This document shows positions 5,024 through 5,095 of a DNA stretch of 5,095 bases, piece after piece. Made by a program: the position numbers and the translations under genes. Positions within the stretch are counted from its first letter, which is position 1; each line of letters opens with the position of its first letter. Source of the stretch: Micrococcales bacterium UBA3913 (GTDB lineage Bacteria > Actinomycetota > Actinomycetes > Actinomycetales > Microbacteriaceae); the NCBI GenBank assembly GCA_002391425.1, contig DGEZ01000103.1:1-5095 (forward strand), given 5' to 3'. The notes under the pieces were generated by a model that saw only the letters and a list, made by a program, of their open reading frames with translations, ran no database searches and had not been told where the DNA came from.

Positions 5024-5029
5024 ATTGTA
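5024..5029 (-). promoter_or_regulatory. Candidate -10 element of the rpsF operon promoter
   Basis: TACAAT on the minus strand matches TATAAT at 5 of 6 bases. It would start transcription near 5017, giving an rpsF leader of roughly 90 nt that includes the whole proposed regulatory fold. The -35 candidate 17 bp upstream, TTCCCC (5052-5047), is poor. A small inverted repeat, CGGAG-CA-CTCCG (5036-5047), lies between the -10 and the -35 position. Confidence 0.4.
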
Positions 5030-5061
5030 GCAGAGCGGAGCACTCCGGGGAAGGGAAACCC

Positions 5062-5075
5062 GGGATGCGCATCCC
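5062..5075. repeat. 14-bp perfect palindrome GGGATGCGCATCCC
   Basis: The sequence equals its own reverse complement with no spacer. It lies just upstream of the candidate rpsF promoter, about 10 bp from the window end. It could be an operator, but being next to the contig end and a tandem repeat it may also reflect an assembly edge. Confidence 0.5.
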
Positions 5076-5095
5076 CGCACCCGCACCCGCACCCG
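5074..5095 (+). repeat. CCCGCA hexamer tandem repeat at the contig end
   Basis: Three complete CCCGCA units (5074-5079, 5080-5085, 5086-5091) are followed by a partial CCCG that runs off the end. The number of copies in the genome is unknown, because assembly may have stopped in the repeat. Confidence 0.85.

Noticed and set aside
1..5095. CRISPR arrays, tRNA, rRNA, phage or toxin-antitoxin genes
   Set aside because: I found no spaced direct-repeat array, cloverleaf, rRNA signature or such proteins on either strand.

Overview
This is a 5,095-bp piece of a GC-rich genome, almost certainly an actinobacterium and probably from the order Micrococcales. The grounds are the DnaB sequence (N-terminus MSIAHIG, then RTPPYDMLAEQST), the gene order rpsF-ssb-rpsR-rplI-dnaB, a cysteine-free S18, GTG starts and strong Shine-Dalgarno sequences. 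I cannot name the genus. The window looks like a complete small contig. It opens with 19 bp of the Tn5/Nextera mosaic end, which is a library adapter and not genome, and it closes inside a CCCGCA hexamer repeat.

Layout: positions 1-19 are adapter. Positions 20-516 (+) are the C-terminal quarter or so of treZ (maltooligosyltrehalose trehalohydrolase). Every other gene is on the minus strand, so transcription runs from right to left. An rpsF leader (about 4930-5029) carries a candidate -10 element and a fold that sequesters the Shine-Dalgarno sequence and resembles the S6:S18 autoregulatory RNA. It is followed by rpsF, ssb, rpsR and rplI, packed with gaps of 3, 34 and 15 nt and closed by a strong intrinsic terminator (3251-3283). 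A 421-bp gene-free stretch follows (2876-3296). It holds that terminator, a cluster of DnaA-box-like 9-mers with an AT-rich island and repeats, and a leader hairpin. Then come dnaB (replicative helicase) and two small membrane-protein genes. The first of these overlaps dnaB by a GTGA junction and the second follows after 19 nt. The last of them converges on treZ across a 49-bp gap with no recognisable terminator.

Function: the block pairs ribosome assembly (S6, S18, L9) with replication (SSB, DnaB). S6 and S18 bind 16S rRNA as a heterodimer, and their mRNA leader is a plausible feedback site. SSB coats single-stranded DNA while the DnaB hexamer unwinds the fork. The most interesting part is the dnaB upstream region: the clustered DnaA-box-like sites suggest that the initiator DnaA could control helicase transcription, be titrated there, or even help open DNA there. 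This is inferred from sequence alone.
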